A DNA stretch of 64,000 bases. It comes from JABDMH01 sp965223165. Lineage in GTDB: Bacteria > Bacteroidota > Bacteroidia > Chitinophagales > Saprospiraceae. Within the stretch, counting starts at the first letter, position 1; every line of letters starts with the position of its first letter. Shown here one piece after another: positions 56,225 through 64,000 of the stretch. Below the pieces are notes generated by a model. That model was given only the letters and a program-made list of their open reading frames with translations. It made no database searches and was not told the origin of the DNA. The translations under genes were made by a program, and so were the position numbers. The stretch spans positions 1 through 64,000 of the forward strand of contig CBDCVQ010000007.1 in NCBI GenBank assembly GCA_965223165.1. The letters are read 5' to 3'.

Positions 56225-57061
56225 TTAGCGGTCGACGATTTTCGTCTCTGCTGCTTGTAGCACATTGAGCTCCGCACCAGACTCCAGACTAACAAAGCTA
56301 ACCACCCAGCACTGCTCTGCGCGCCACCAGCCGTGCTCTGCCGGCAGCTCAAATCGGTAGGTCTTTTCGATGGCCTGAAATGCCGTGCCCGTCGCCGCGA
56401 TCAGGTCTCCAGCCACGTCGCTCAGAAAGCGCCTGAGTACATTCTTGTGCACATAGTTGGGCACAACCCCTGCAGGCACTGCTCGATCTGCCTGGGGATC
56501 CACGATACTGTCCTCTTTGATCAAGCTGGTCAGCAAGAGGGGCCGATCCATATCTTCAAAGGGTAGTACGGTGATCGTCACCTCCAGCTCCCGACTGACC
56601 GGATCAAAGGTGAGCTGCTGATTGATCGAGGCTACCGGAGCCGCCTCCAGGGCCTCGCTGATGAGGCTACCCCAGCGGGTCGAAAATGCTTGGTAGCTTT
56701 CGCCCACCCGCATGCGGTTGATCACCGCCGACGGATATCCAATGGGATTGCCAAGTTGCGCCAGGAGCTCATCCCCTCCCTCGGTGGTAAAGTCAAAATT
56801 GCTTTCCGGATAGGTGAAGGCAAAATCTCCGGCATGTACGGTCACAATCACGAGCTGACCGCCATACAGTGCCTTCAGATTCTCGAGCTCCTGGGTCCCC
56901 TGCGGACAGTTGGGACAGCGAGCCCCCGAAAACTCCTCGATCAACACCGTGCGATCGGAAGATCCGGGCCGGATCAAGGTGTACTCCGGCGGGTTCTTTT
57001 CGCAGCCAAACCAGCCGATCAAGGCCAGAAACCATAGCGTAATATAGCGCGTGCCTGGCAT
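56225..57061 (-). CDS. Omp28-family lipoprotein with thioredoxin-like CPNC motif
   Basis: 278 residues. Lipobox 'LALIGWFGC' (Cys at ~20), then a thioredoxin-like fold with 'VLIEEFSGARCPNCPQGTQE' (CxxC at about 49-52) and 'LVIVTVHAGDFAF', then a beta-rich C-terminal half. This is the Omp28-related outer-membrane protein family. The CxxC suggests a redox or metal role, inferred only. The ATG at 57061 overlaps the stop of the DUF6029 gene by one base (TGATG), so the two are coupled. Confidence 0.85.
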   Translation of the reverse strand: MPGTRYITLWFLALIGWFGCEKNPPEYTLIRPGSSDRTVLIEEFSGARCPNCPQGTQELENLKALYGGQLVIVTVHAGDFAFTYPESNFDFTTEGGDELLAQLGNPIGYPSAVINRMRVGESYQAFSTRWGSLISEALEAAPVASINQQLTFDPVSRELEVTITVLPFEDMDRPLLLTSLIKEDSIVDPQADRAVPAGVVPNYVHKNVLRRFLSDVAGDLIAATGTAFQAIEKTYRFELPAEHGWWRAEQCWVVSFVSLESGAELNVLQAAETKIVDR

Positions 57062-58692
57062 CAAATGGTGGAGATAAGGTTAAAGCGTACACCGCTGAAG
57101 GCAGGCTCAAGCCGGCAGATGCCGCCGGCACAGACCACGCCTTCCACTTGTTTGATATAGCTGATCATCAGTCGATTGCGCTTGATATTACAAACGATGT
57201 CTACTCTGGGATAGTGGATGTCATCCGTCTTTGTGGGTCGCACATTGTACATATCGGAAATGGAGAAAGACCATTTGGGTGCAATGCTAAACTCGGCCAG
57301 GCCAAAGAGCCAGGATCCAAAGTCTTCCTCAGAACTCATGTACTGAGCCTCCAATCGCAGCGACTTTCGTCGGTCAAACTTGCGAAACCACTCTAGGTAC
57401 GGGATCACCGTCTGCACCAATGGTACGCCGGATTTGCCCTCGTAGACCGCCTGATTGTACGTTTGGCCTTGCAGCCCCAGCTTCCACTGGAGGTTGCGAT
57501 CCTTCCGAAACTGCAACTCCATGTCAAACTCGCGGTAGAGCAAATCTCCGTCGAGATCGGTGATGTTGGCGAAGTACTGCACCAACTTCCACTTTTTGCT
57601 TAGGGCGTATCGCAGTTCGAGTTGAAAAGCCTGCTCGGAGATCTCCTGTGTGGCTGGATTGTACCTGGATTTGAGTCGAAAGGTGTTGAGCCTGGACATG
57701 GGTGGCAAGAAGTTGACCAGGCCTCGATTGAGCGCTGCGAAGGGATCCGCACGATACGTAAAGTTTTCTGTGCGCTTGTACTCTACCGTGGCACCCAGCC
57801 CCTTGACACCGTAGCTCAGCGAAGTGTAGTATACTTGACCATTGTCATTGCGAAATTTGCCCAGGGTGGACTCTCCCGTGTAGAGCAGCCGATCGGCCTC
57901 GGCGTCAAAGTAGATGTCCCGATACTTGAATGCCGCCTCGGCATACCAGATCAGTGGTCCGGCAGATAGGGTGTTGTACAACGAAAATGACCAATTGTGG
58001 TAGAAAAAACCAATGCTATCTGCCGGTGTGTAGGTCTTAAGCGTGTTGATGATCTGATCGACTTGTCGGTCGGACCAGGTACGGTTGACCAGGGCTGCCC
58101 CGGGCACGAGCGTCACGGTGTTGTCCTCCCCAAAGCTTAGTAACCCCTCGATCGTGCCACCTTTGACCCAACTGCTATAGGTGTCAAACAGGTTCTTTTG
58201 CCGGCCGGCGAATGCCTTGATCTCGATCTGGTCCCATAGGTTATATTTGAGCGAGAGCCCCTGCAATGCATTGTCTATCAACAACGGCCGCTCTTCGTAT
58301 GCCCGAAAGATGATGCCACTGCCCACCTGGTCATAGATACTGCCGAGCTGGACATTCAACGACCCAAATTGCTTTCTGATGTGCCACCTTCCGATGCCTT
58401 GGTCGGAGTAAGAGTCTCGGGGGTTGAGTAGGTTCGAATTCTTGAAGTAGTCCAATCGCAGGCCAAAATCAAATCCTTTCCATAGGTAACCGAGATCCAA
58501 CCAGGCCTCCATGCCAAAGATCTGCTCCTCGTACTGTGGCGTATTGGTCGCTCCGATCGATTCGTCCTCGAGAAAAGCATTGGCATTGAGCTGCAGATGC
58601 CCGGAGAACTGGCCCTTATCCTGGGCCTTCGAGGGTAGAGCGAGCAAAATCAGCGATAAAATGTAGAAACACCAGCGTACTGGTCCCCTCAT
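57061..58692 (-). CDS. DUF6029-type outer-membrane protein
   Basis: 543 residues with a signal peptide (1-23, 'FYILSLILLALPSKAQ') and a large beta-barrel pattern from start to end: 'GHLQLNANAFLEDES', 'GLRLDYFKNSNLLNPRDSYS', 'LGSIYDQVGSGIIFRAYEER', 'QFELRYALSKKWKLVQYFA', 'PKWSFSISDMYNVRPT'. This matches the DUF6029 family of Bacteroidota, found next to Omp28-like and TlpA-like genes. The role is unknown. It is divergent from tlpA-like 58813-59307, with a ~120 bp shared upstream region. Confidence 0.8.
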   Translation of the reverse strand: MRGPVRWCFYILSLILLALPSKAQDKGQFSGHLQLNANAFLEDESIGATNTPQYEEQIFGMEAWLDLGYLWKGFDFGLRLDYFKNSNLLNPRDSYSDQGIGRWHIRKQFGSLNVQLGSIYDQVGSGIIFRAYEERPLLIDNALQGLSLKYNLWDQIEIKAFAGRQKNLFDTYSSWVKGGTIEGLLSFGEDNTVTLVPGAALVNRTWSDRQVDQIINTLKTYTPADSIGFFYHNWSFSLYNTLSAGPLIWYAEAAFKYRDIYFDAEADRLLYTGESTLGKFRNDNGQVYYTSLSYGVKGLGATVEYKRTENFTYRADPFAALNRGLVNFLPPMSRLNTFRLKSRYNPATQEISEQAFQLELRYALSKKWKLVQYFANITDLDGDLLYREFDMELQFRKDRNLQWKLGLQGQTYNQAVYEGKSGVPLVQTVIPYLEWFRKFDRRKSLRLEAQYMSSEEDFGSWLFGLAEFSIAPKWSFSISDMYNVRPTKTDDIHYPRVDIVCNIKRNRLMISYIKQVEGVVCAGGICRLEPAFSGVRFNLISTI

Positions 58693-58812
58693 AATTTGAT
58701 CGTTATGGTTGCGTTAAATAGCATGGCTGGCAAAGATCAGATACGATTTTGACTTAGATTAGCAAATATTGCACCCAAAATGGGCGTAACATCATAGATC
58801 AACGCATGACCG

Positions 58813-59307
58813 ATGACAAGTGTTGTTAAGCAAATGGTGACCCTCAGCCTGATCATGTTTTCTGCTATGGCCATAGGGCAAACGCCGGTGCCCCAGGTCG
58901 ATGTAAAGACGCTGGAAGGCAAGACCGTCAGCCTGCCAGACCAGATCAAACCCGGCAAGATCACCGTCATCTCATTCTGGGCCACCTGGTGCGCCCCGTG
59001 CAAGCGAGAGCTGGATGCCATCAGCGACATCTACGCGGATTGGCAAGAAGCGTACAACATGAATCTGATTGCCCTATCGGTGGACAATGCCCGGGCCATG
59101 GCCAAGGTCAAGCCGATGGTCGCGGAAAAGGATTGGCCTTTTGACATCCTGCTCGACCCCAACCAGAGCCTAATGCAGTCTCTCCAGTTTCAATCCATAC
59201 CTTACACCATTCTGATCAATCAGGAGGGCGAGATCGTCTATACCCATTCTGGATATCTACCCGGTGACGAGGTGGACTTGGAGGAGGAGATGGCAGCCCT
59301 ACAGTAA
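58813..59307 (+). CDS. TlpA-like periplasmic thioredoxin
   Basis: 164 residues: signal peptide (~1-22, 'MVTLSLIMFSAMAIGQ'), thioredoxin fold with 'VISFWATWCAPCKRELDAIS' (active-site WCAPC), cis-Pro segment 'FQSIPYTILINQEGEIVY'. It should reduce or exchange disulfides on the periplasmic side. It faces the DUF6029-Omp28 pair; all three likely serve one envelope process, perhaps handling of the CxxC-bearing Omp28 protein (inferred). A shorter start at 58834 is possible. Confidence 0.9.
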   Translation: MTSVVKQMVTLSLIMFSAMAIGQTPVPQVDVKTLEGKTVSLPDQIKPGKITVISFWATWCAPCKRELDAISDIYADWQEAYNMNLIALSVDNARAMAKVKPMVAEKDWPFDILLDPNQSLMQSLQFQSIPYTILINQEGEIVYTHSGYLPGDEVDLEEEMAALQ

Positions 59308-59334
59308 CATTCTATCCCGTAATATCGACGGTCC

Positions 59335-59500
59335 TAAAAAGCAAAGACTCCGAAACTTTGTAAGATTCGGAGTCTTCTTGAGTATGTTACGTTAAGCCTT
59401 ATATAACTAGTATCAAAATCTCGAAAGGGATTACAATTTTGATGGCACCAAGATAAGTAGCGATCAGCCGCGCAGAAACCCCATATTCATGGGGTCGCTT
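59335..59500 (-). ncRNA. Tandem structured RNA unit A
   Basis: Read on the minus strand: CCCCAT/ATGGGG hairpin (59479-59494), an ATCAAAAT/ATTTTGAT stem, the conserved GATACTAGTTATATAAGGCTT block, and a hairpin (59344-59376, AAGACTCCGAA/TTCGGAGTCTT) followed by TGCTTTTT. It is one of three units with the same order of parts. The orientation is chosen because only the minus strand has U-tails. No protein of more than a few residues is encoded. Confidence 0.45.
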
Positions 59501-59539
59501 TTGAAGGCTTTAGATCCTCACTTCTCGGCTCAGCCGACA

Positions 59540-59710
59540 GGCACGAAAAAAGCTCCGATGTGGCGTCACGTCGGAGCTTGCGGGCGGGTGTCGTAAAAGC
59601 CTTATTTAACTAACTAAATATCAAAATGATTATGAAAGAGATCTTATCAAACTCTATGACAAGATAGGCCTCCTGGTCCCTGTGGTAAACCCCATGATGA
59701 TGGGGTACCC
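59540..59710 (-). ncRNA. Tandem structured RNA unit B
   Basis: Same order: CCCCAT/ATGGGG hairpin (59690-59705, extended by GGTA/TACC), the block GATATTTAGTTAGTTAAATAAG, cited by its core TAGTTAAATAAGGCTTTTACG, and a strong hairpin (59550-59579, 13-bp stem with a GCGT or ACGC tetraloop) directly followed by TTTTTT on the minus strand, the best terminator of the three. Confidence 0.5.
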
Positions 59711-59764
59711 TTTAGGCTTGTCATGGGATCAGACCTCGGCTTGGTTGGTTTGGCACGGATAGGC

Positions 59765-59940
59765 ACCAAAAGAAAAAGCTCTGAAATCTTTACAACTTCA
59801 GAGCTTTAGGGTTGAGTGTGTGTACGTTAAAGCCTCATTTAACTAAAGTATCAAAACAATGGGATCACATAATTTTGATAATGTAAATGTAAACCAATGA
59901 TGGGGGTCGCAAAACCCCATATTGATGTGGTAGCATTTTG
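59765..59940 (-). ncRNA. Tandem structured RNA unit C
   Basis: Same order: imperfect CCACAT/ATGGGG hairpin (59915-59930, one mismatch), an ATCAAAA/TTTTGAT stem, the block TTTAGTTAAATGAGGCTTTA, and a hairpin (59775-59807, AAAGCTCTGAA/TTCAGAGCTTT) followed by TTCTTTT. In the stem a C:G pair of units A and B is T:A here, a compensatory change. Confidence 0.45.
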
Positions 59941-59956
59941 GTTTTGATTGATGGAA

Positions 59957-59982
59957 GCCCAGGTGGGCACCCCCCACCGGGC
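59957..59982 (-). terminator. GC-rich hairpin after the response regulator
   Basis: On the minus strand GCCCGGTGGG pairs with CCCACC-T-GGGC around a 5-nt loop, 7 bp after the regulator stop codon. The downstream sequence has no U-run, so it may be a weak or Rho-assisted end of the kinase-regulator operon. Confidence 0.5.
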
Positions 59983-59989
59983 CAGGCTA

Positions 59990-60628
59990 TCAGATATCGC
60001 CCTCGATAGACAGTTTGATCAACTCCGCCTTGCTGTTGATCTGCAGCTTCTTATAGATCTTCTTGATGTGGTCTCGCACCGTCTCGATCGAGATGATGTA
60101 CTTGTCGGCGATCATCTTGTAGCTCAAGCCCTCCACCAGGCCAGACACGATCTGCTGCTGCCTTGGGGTCAACAGCTCCTTCTTGGAGTGATCGGACGGC
60201 GAAAAGTACTTGACTACCTTGCGCGCAATGGAAGGTGACATGTAGGAGCCTCCCTGATGGACCACCACAATGGCCTCATGAATCTGCGACAGGGAAGAAC
60301 GCTTGCTCAGATACGAACAGGCGCCGGCGCAGAGCGCCTTAAAAATGGTCTCAGACTCTTCATAGGTGGTGAGCATGATCACATCCGTGTCTGGTACGAT
60401 CTTCTTAATGACTCGGATACCTTCTAGTCCGGACATACCCGGAAGGCCGATATCCAGCAGCAGTACGTCGGGCGCTCGATTGAGCCCATCGTCGTAGAGT
60501 TCCTGAAATGCTTCCAATGAGCTGACCTCGCATACCACATCCAGATTGTTTTGGTCGCCAAAGTAGGTGACCAAGCTCTCACGGACAATGGGTTCGTCCT
60601 CAATGATGCCCAGGGCAATCTGACTCAT
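59990..60628 (-). CDS. NarL/FixJ-type response regulator
   Basis: 212 residues from the ATG at 60628, which gives the standard receiver start 'MSQIALGIIEDEPIVRESLV'. Receiver domain with acidic pair (Glu/Asp in 'IIEDEP') and phosphoacceptor in 'DVLLLDIGLPGMSG' (~57); LuxR-type helix-turn-helix at the C-terminus (~150-210, 'TPRQQQIVSGLVEGLSYKMI', 'SIETVRDHIKKIYKKLQI'). It partners the kinase encoded just upstream. Confidence 0.95.
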   Translation of the reverse strand: MSQIALGIIEDEPIVRESLVTYFGDQNNLDVVCEVSSLEAFQELYDDGLNRAPDVLLLDIGLPGMSGLEGIRVIKKIVPDTDVIMLTTYEESETIFKALCAGACSYLSKRSSLSQIHEAIVVVHQGGSYMSPSIARKVVKYFSPSDHSKKELLTPRQQQIVSGLVEGLSYKMIADKYIISIETVRDHIKKIYKKLQINSKAELIKLSIEGDI

Positions 60629-60664
60629 ATCTTTAAATCTAATGTTTATCCCCCACTCATGGCA

Positions 60665-60680
60665 CCCCATGTGTATGGGG
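60665..60680 (-). promoter_or_regulatory. CCCCAT hairpin in the kinase-regulator gap
   Basis: CCCCAT GTGT ATGGGG forms a perfect 6-bp stem in the 57-bp gap between the kinase stop and the regulator start. The same stem occurs in the three RNA-like units at 59335-59940. It could modulate translation of the regulator. Confidence 0.4.
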
Positions 60681-60685
60681 CATGC

Positions 60686-63600
60686 CTACACAAAGGCCTT
60701 CATATCGATCTCAATACGGTAACCTTCTTCTTTATGAATGCGGAGGGCAGCATTAATGTTCTCCGCCCGCATCTGCATGTTCTTGAGTCCCGATCCGTTG
60801 AGGGACGTTGCCTGCCCATTTTCGCTGTGCTCCTTGCCGTTGTCGGTGATCGACATGGTAAAGCGAGATCCCTCTTTTGAGATCTTGACATCCGTCCGGG
60901 TGGCATTGGAATGCTTGGCAACGTTTGTGATCGCCTCCTTGAAGATCAGATAAAGATTCTGCCGCACGGGCACCGGAATCTTCTTCTCGGTATTGATATT
61001 GGAGACGTCGAAATAGCAGGTGATCCCGCTGGGAAACAAGATCTCCGCCGCATTTTCCTTCATGCGTACCAGCAAATCTTCAAACTTGTCTTTGCGGGCA
61101 TCGGTCGCCCATATCACATCCCGCATTTGAGCCATGGCGTTGCGACTCATGTCGCTGATCCGCTTGAGCTTTGGCTTGTCCTTCTCCTTGGCCGAGTATT
61201 CCAGCAGCTCGGTCTGCATGGCCAGTCCCGATAGCAGTCCTCCCACATCATCATGGAGATCACTGGAGATCTTGGTACGAAGGCGCTCCATGTTGATCGC
61301 TTGTTGAAGCTTGATGCGATGGAAGATATAGATGGTCAGCAATAGGAGGGAGATGCAGAGCAACACAAACCAACTCTTCTGATAGAAGAAGCGCTCCACT
61401 TTGATCGCCAATGCGTAGTGCAGCGTGCTCAGATTATAATTGCGATCGGCACCCTGGATGCGCAGTACATAGTCGCCCGGTGGAAGATTGTTGAAGCGGA
61501 GTTCATTTTGCGTACGCAGTTTGTTCCAATCGATATCACGTCCTTCCAACTTGTATTGATATTGGTTGAGGTGGGGTGTCGTATAGTCTGCCATGGCAAA
61601 GGAGCATTCGAAGTACCGGTTGGCCGCCGGCAGTTGTACTTCTTTCACATGCTGCAAATTGTGCCGATGCTCCACGATCGCACGCTCCTCTTTGTCGTAG
61701 TAGGAGATCGCGGAGATCAGAATCGGGGCTCTGACATCTCGTTCCAGCAGATCATTTCGGTGGAATACATTCAGCCCGTTGACTCCGCCAAAATAGAATT
61801 TGCCTACATCGTCCTTGTGAAAAGAAAACCGATTGAACTCGTTGTGGCTAAAACCATCCCGCACACCAAAGTTTCTAAAGGATTGATCCTCCGATTGGAA
61901 GTAGCTGAGTCCGTTGTAGGTGCTCAGCCAAAGATTGCCTTTCTCATCCTCCAGGATGCCACAGACATTGTTGTCCGTCAGACCATCTCTCGTGTCGTAT
62001 ACGACAAATACCTGGGTACTGGGATTGTAGACACAAACCCCGACGTCTGTGCCGATCCAGATCTTGGCCTCACTATCTTCGGCCAGGCAGAGTATATGGT
62101 TGCTGCTCAGCCCGTAGTAGTTATCCGGTGATGACCGAAACTCCTCACTACTACCATCCTGCCGATCGATCCGGATCAGGCCCGTGGTCGTGCCCACCCA
62201 GAGATCTCCGCACTCGGCCAGCAAGAGATAGGTCGTCTCGAATCCTCGCAATGGATTAGATCCGTCGGCATTAAAATAATGGTGAAAGCCCTTGGTGACG
62301 CGATTGAACCGGCTGAGCCTGCTCTCCTGATCGACATCGCCTGACAGGATCAAGATACTGCCGTCGGTGTCCAGCGCCAAGCTTTGAATCTTCTGAGGAA
62401 AGGCATAAGAAGCGAAGCTGGTATCGCTCAGATCTAGACAAAGTAGCTCCGCCTTGTAGTCGGGATGATAGCGGCATCCCCAGACATATCCGGTCGAATC
62501 ATATATGAGCTGCTTGGCCCCACCGTAGCGGTCCCCGCGCTCAGAATGCGGCATGAGAAAGTCGATGGAATCAACTACCCCGGATGCCACATCCAATGCG
62601 TACCATTGGTTGGCATCCGAAACAAAAATCACGGGACCATCGGGCACTTGGGTGATGCCGCGTATGCTCATCAGTTGGCCATTCCTCTGGGCGGCAGAGA
62701 CAAAGTTATTGACCCGCTTTTTAGTCTGATTGACCTTCCACACGCCCGCATTGGTACCAAAAAAGACCAGCTTTTCGAAGTCAGCACTAAAGATGTCATT
62801 GACCCCCTGTACTTTGGGGGGCAGGATCTCAAAGTGCCGTACGGCGTCATCGGCGGTAATCAAAAAGAGCAGATCCTCCTCATCCTGGCCCGCGCCGGCC
62901 ACAATCACATTGCCCAGTCCGTCCTCCCAAATCCGATCATATCGAATGGTACCGCGAAATCCCGCTGCCGTGAAGGGGGTGAAATAGCCCGCCGCCTCGT
63001 TAAACTCCCAGAGCCCGGGCAACTGGGCAAAACTGAGCCAAAGCCGACCATGCTTGTCCTGATGCAGGATGGCCACCGGACCCGGCGCAGGGTCGAGGCC
63101 AAGGGAGTCGTAGGGTGTCCGTGCTTGCACGATCCCCGCGGAATCTACCTTCAAGAGGCCATATTTGTCATCGACCATCCAGCAGTCTCCTTGCTCCGTC
63201 AGGACAATCTTGAAGAGCGAGGACGGTTTTGCCTCAAAGTCTTGGATCTGCAGCAAACTGTCAAACCGGTACTCCTCCCCAAGTCGCTGGAGATAGAGCC
63301 GGCTGTCCAATTTGGTCAGAATATATACGTCATCTGTCTTCGAGTGAAAGTAGATGTATTCGACATCTCCGATGACACCGTTTTCCTCATTGAGAAACAG
63401 CTTTTGCGCTGTCGTCGAGTTGCAATGGAGTACGTCGAGGAAGCCCCTATTTGCCTCATATTGGAGGAGCAGGGTCCCATCCTCCTTAGCTATCACTCTT
63501 TTTATGTCCCTGGCGCTAATGCGTGTCTCGCTGCGAGGATTGTAGTCGTATGTGACGATGTTGAGCCCATCGTAGCGATTCAAGCCGTTTCGGGTGGCGA

Positions 63601-63763
63601 TCCAGAGGTATCCCTGATGATCCTGTATGATCTCTTTGACCGCTCGGTCCGAGAGGCCGTCATCCCGCGAAATATGGACGGTGGCATCGGCCAATGCCTG
63701 TCCGTCAAGCGTACAAACGCTCAGCAAGAACCAAAGGCATAAGGAACATTCATGCAAACGCAT
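60686..63763 (-). CDS. Beta-propeller sensor histidine kinase (HisKA_3 type)
   Basis: About 1025 residues from the ATG at 63763 (a TTG three codons upstream is less likely). Signal peptide (1-22), periplasmic two-propeller sensor of Reg_prop repeats ('QDHQGYLWIATRNGLNRYDG', 'CGDLWVGTTTGLIRIDR', 'EDEKGNLWLSTYNGLSYF'), Y_Y_Y domain (~710-780), membrane helix (~790-810), HisKA_3 dimerisation helix with 'SSDLHDDVGGLLSGLAMQ' (His near 837), and HATPase ('NVAKHSNATRTDVKIS', 'NGSGLKNMQMRAENI'). It pairs with the NarL-type regulator downstream. The ligand is unknown. Confidence 0.94.
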   Translation of the reverse strand: MRLHECSLCLWFLLSVCTLDGQALADATVHISRDDGLSDRAVKEIIQDHQGYLWIATRNGLNRYDGLNIVTYDYNPRSETRISARDIKRVIAKEDGTLLLQYEANRGFLDVLHCNSTTAQKLFLNEENGVIGDVEYIYFHSKTDDVYILTKLDSRLYLQRLGEEYRFDSLLQIQDFEAKPSSLFKIVLTEQGDCWMVDDKYGLLKVDSAGIVQARTPYDSLGLDPAPGPVAILHQDKHGRLWLSFAQLPGLWEFNEAAGYFTPFTAAGFRGTIRYDRIWEDGLGNVIVAGAGQDEEDLLFLITADDAVRHFEILPPKVQGVNDIFSADFEKLVFFGTNAGVWKVNQTKKRVNNFVSAAQRNGQLMSIRGITQVPDGPVIFVSDANQWYALDVASGVVDSIDFLMPHSERGDRYGGAKQLIYDSTGYVWGCRYHPDYKAELLCLDLSDTSFASYAFPQKIQSLALDTDGSILILSGDVDQESRLSRFNRVTKGFHHYFNADGSNPLRGFETTYLLLAECGDLWVGTTTGLIRIDRQDGSSEEFRSSPDNYYGLSSNHILCLAEDSEAKIWIGTDVGVCVYNPSTQVFVVYDTRDGLTDNNVCGILEDEKGNLWLSTYNGLSYFQSEDQSFRNFGVRDGFSHNEFNRFSFHKDDVGKFYFGGVNGLNVFHRNDLLERDVRAPILISAISYYDKEERAIVEHRHNLQHVKEVQLPAANRYFECSFAMADYTTPHLNQYQYKLEGRDIDWNKLRTQNELRFNNLPPGDYVLRIQGADRNYNLSTLHYALAIKVERFFYQKSWFVLLCISLLLLTIYIFHRIKLQQAINMERLRTKISSDLHDDVGGLLSGLAMQTELLEYSAKEKDKPKLKRISDMSRNAMAQMRDVIWATDARKDKFEDLLVRMKENAAEILFPSGITCYFDVSNINTEKKIPVPVRQNLYLIFKEAITNVAKHSNATRTDVKISKEGSRFTMSITDNGKEHSENGQATSLNGSGLKNMQMRAENINAALRIHKEEGYRIEIDMKAFV

Positions 63764-63892
63764 CTGCCACAAATTTAATCACTGTGGGGGGACGCCGCCA
63801 CGCCGGCAGTTGTCGTGTGTGCATTCGTAGAGCGAACAAAGCCCAGGGCTAGTCGCCGTGGGCCTTGGTCATTTTTACTTTGTATCGCAGCG

Positions 63893-64000
63893 TCAGGGCC
63901 GATTGATCATATCTCGGACGATATTAAGGGCCTCTTCGATGTAGATGTCTTTTTTGACACCCTTGATGAAATCATCATTATTGGCCTTCCTGCGCTCGTC
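63893..64000 (-). CDS. 3' end of a probable S41 (C-terminal processing) protease gene
   Basis: An open frame enters from the right edge and ends with TGA at 63893-63895. The visible 35 residues, including 'FIKGVKKDIYIEEALNIVRD', resemble the C-terminal tail of Bacteroidota S41 peptidases ('KKDIYxEExLNI'). The catalytic part lies outside the window, so the identification is tentative. Confidence 0.45.
   Translation of the reverse strand, partial: DERRKANNDDFIKGVKKDIYIEEALNIVRDMINRP

Noticed and set aside
59948..60238. Plus-strand frame over the response regulator
   Set aside because: It is antisense to a strongly supported receiver/LuxR protein.

Overview
The window is a chromosomal segment of a member of the Bacteroidota, probably a Saprospiria-type organism (Lewinella/Haliscomenobacter-like). 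Support comes from type IX secretion (T9SS) sorting domains, a one-piece hybrid two-component regulator, beta-propeller sensor kinases, ECF sigma/FecR pairs, a GIN-domain lipoprotein, the pheT-zapB-zapA-rny order, and promoters of the Bacteroidota form TTTG-N19-TAnnTTTG in front of the rRNA operon and rplU. The genus is inferred only from gene content.

Layout. 1-1667: end of an OstA/LptA-like envelope gene and a BatE-like TPR/SH3 membrane protein. 1775-3050: rplU-rpmA, the latter with a long acidic tail ending in a helix-hairpin-helix module. 3107-5136: two 250-bp direct repeats around a frameshifted T9SS gene and a T9SS-domain remnant. 5212-7673: two secreted-protein genes, one broken by a 1-nt frameshift. 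7852-11862: a 1336-residue hybrid two-component regulator. 12022-18807: a complete minus-strand rRNA operon (promoter, 16S, tRNA-less spacer, 23S, 5S, terminator). Its 23S gene carries two group I introns at E. coli positions 1917 and 1951, each with its own LAGLIDADG endonuclease and separated by a 34-nt exon. 18932-20863: rpsA. 21736-33132: a small secreted protein and a 3616-residue VWA/Ig-like/SdrB/T9SS surface protein with a 912-bp higher-order repeat. 33730-35229: rpoN.

36060-48806 is rich in envelope signalling. A GIN lipoprotein and a barrel protein are followed by an ECF-FecR-STN/surface-repeat operon, a nested 11-bp/144-bp tandem repeat, a barrel protein with a glucosaminidase-LysM gene, a TPR lipoprotein, dodecin, and a second ECF operon whose anti-sigma-like protein is fused to a predicted outer-membrane barrel. 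Two MITE-like elements lie at 36060 and 45497. 49371-56156 is housekeeping (thrS; rny, zapA, a zapB-like gene, pheT). 57061-59307 holds an Omp28/DUF6029/TlpA group. 59335-59940 contains three tandem, diverged, structured non-coding units, each ending in a U-tailed hairpin on the minus strand. They lie downstream of a NarL-type regulator and a beta-propeller histidine kinase (59990-63763). The window ends in the 3' end of a probable S41 protease gene.

The least ordinary items are the twin 23S introns, the three tandem RNA-like units, the nested 11-mer/144-mer repeat, the 912-bp repeat inside the giant surface protein, and the ribosomal protein bL27 fusion.
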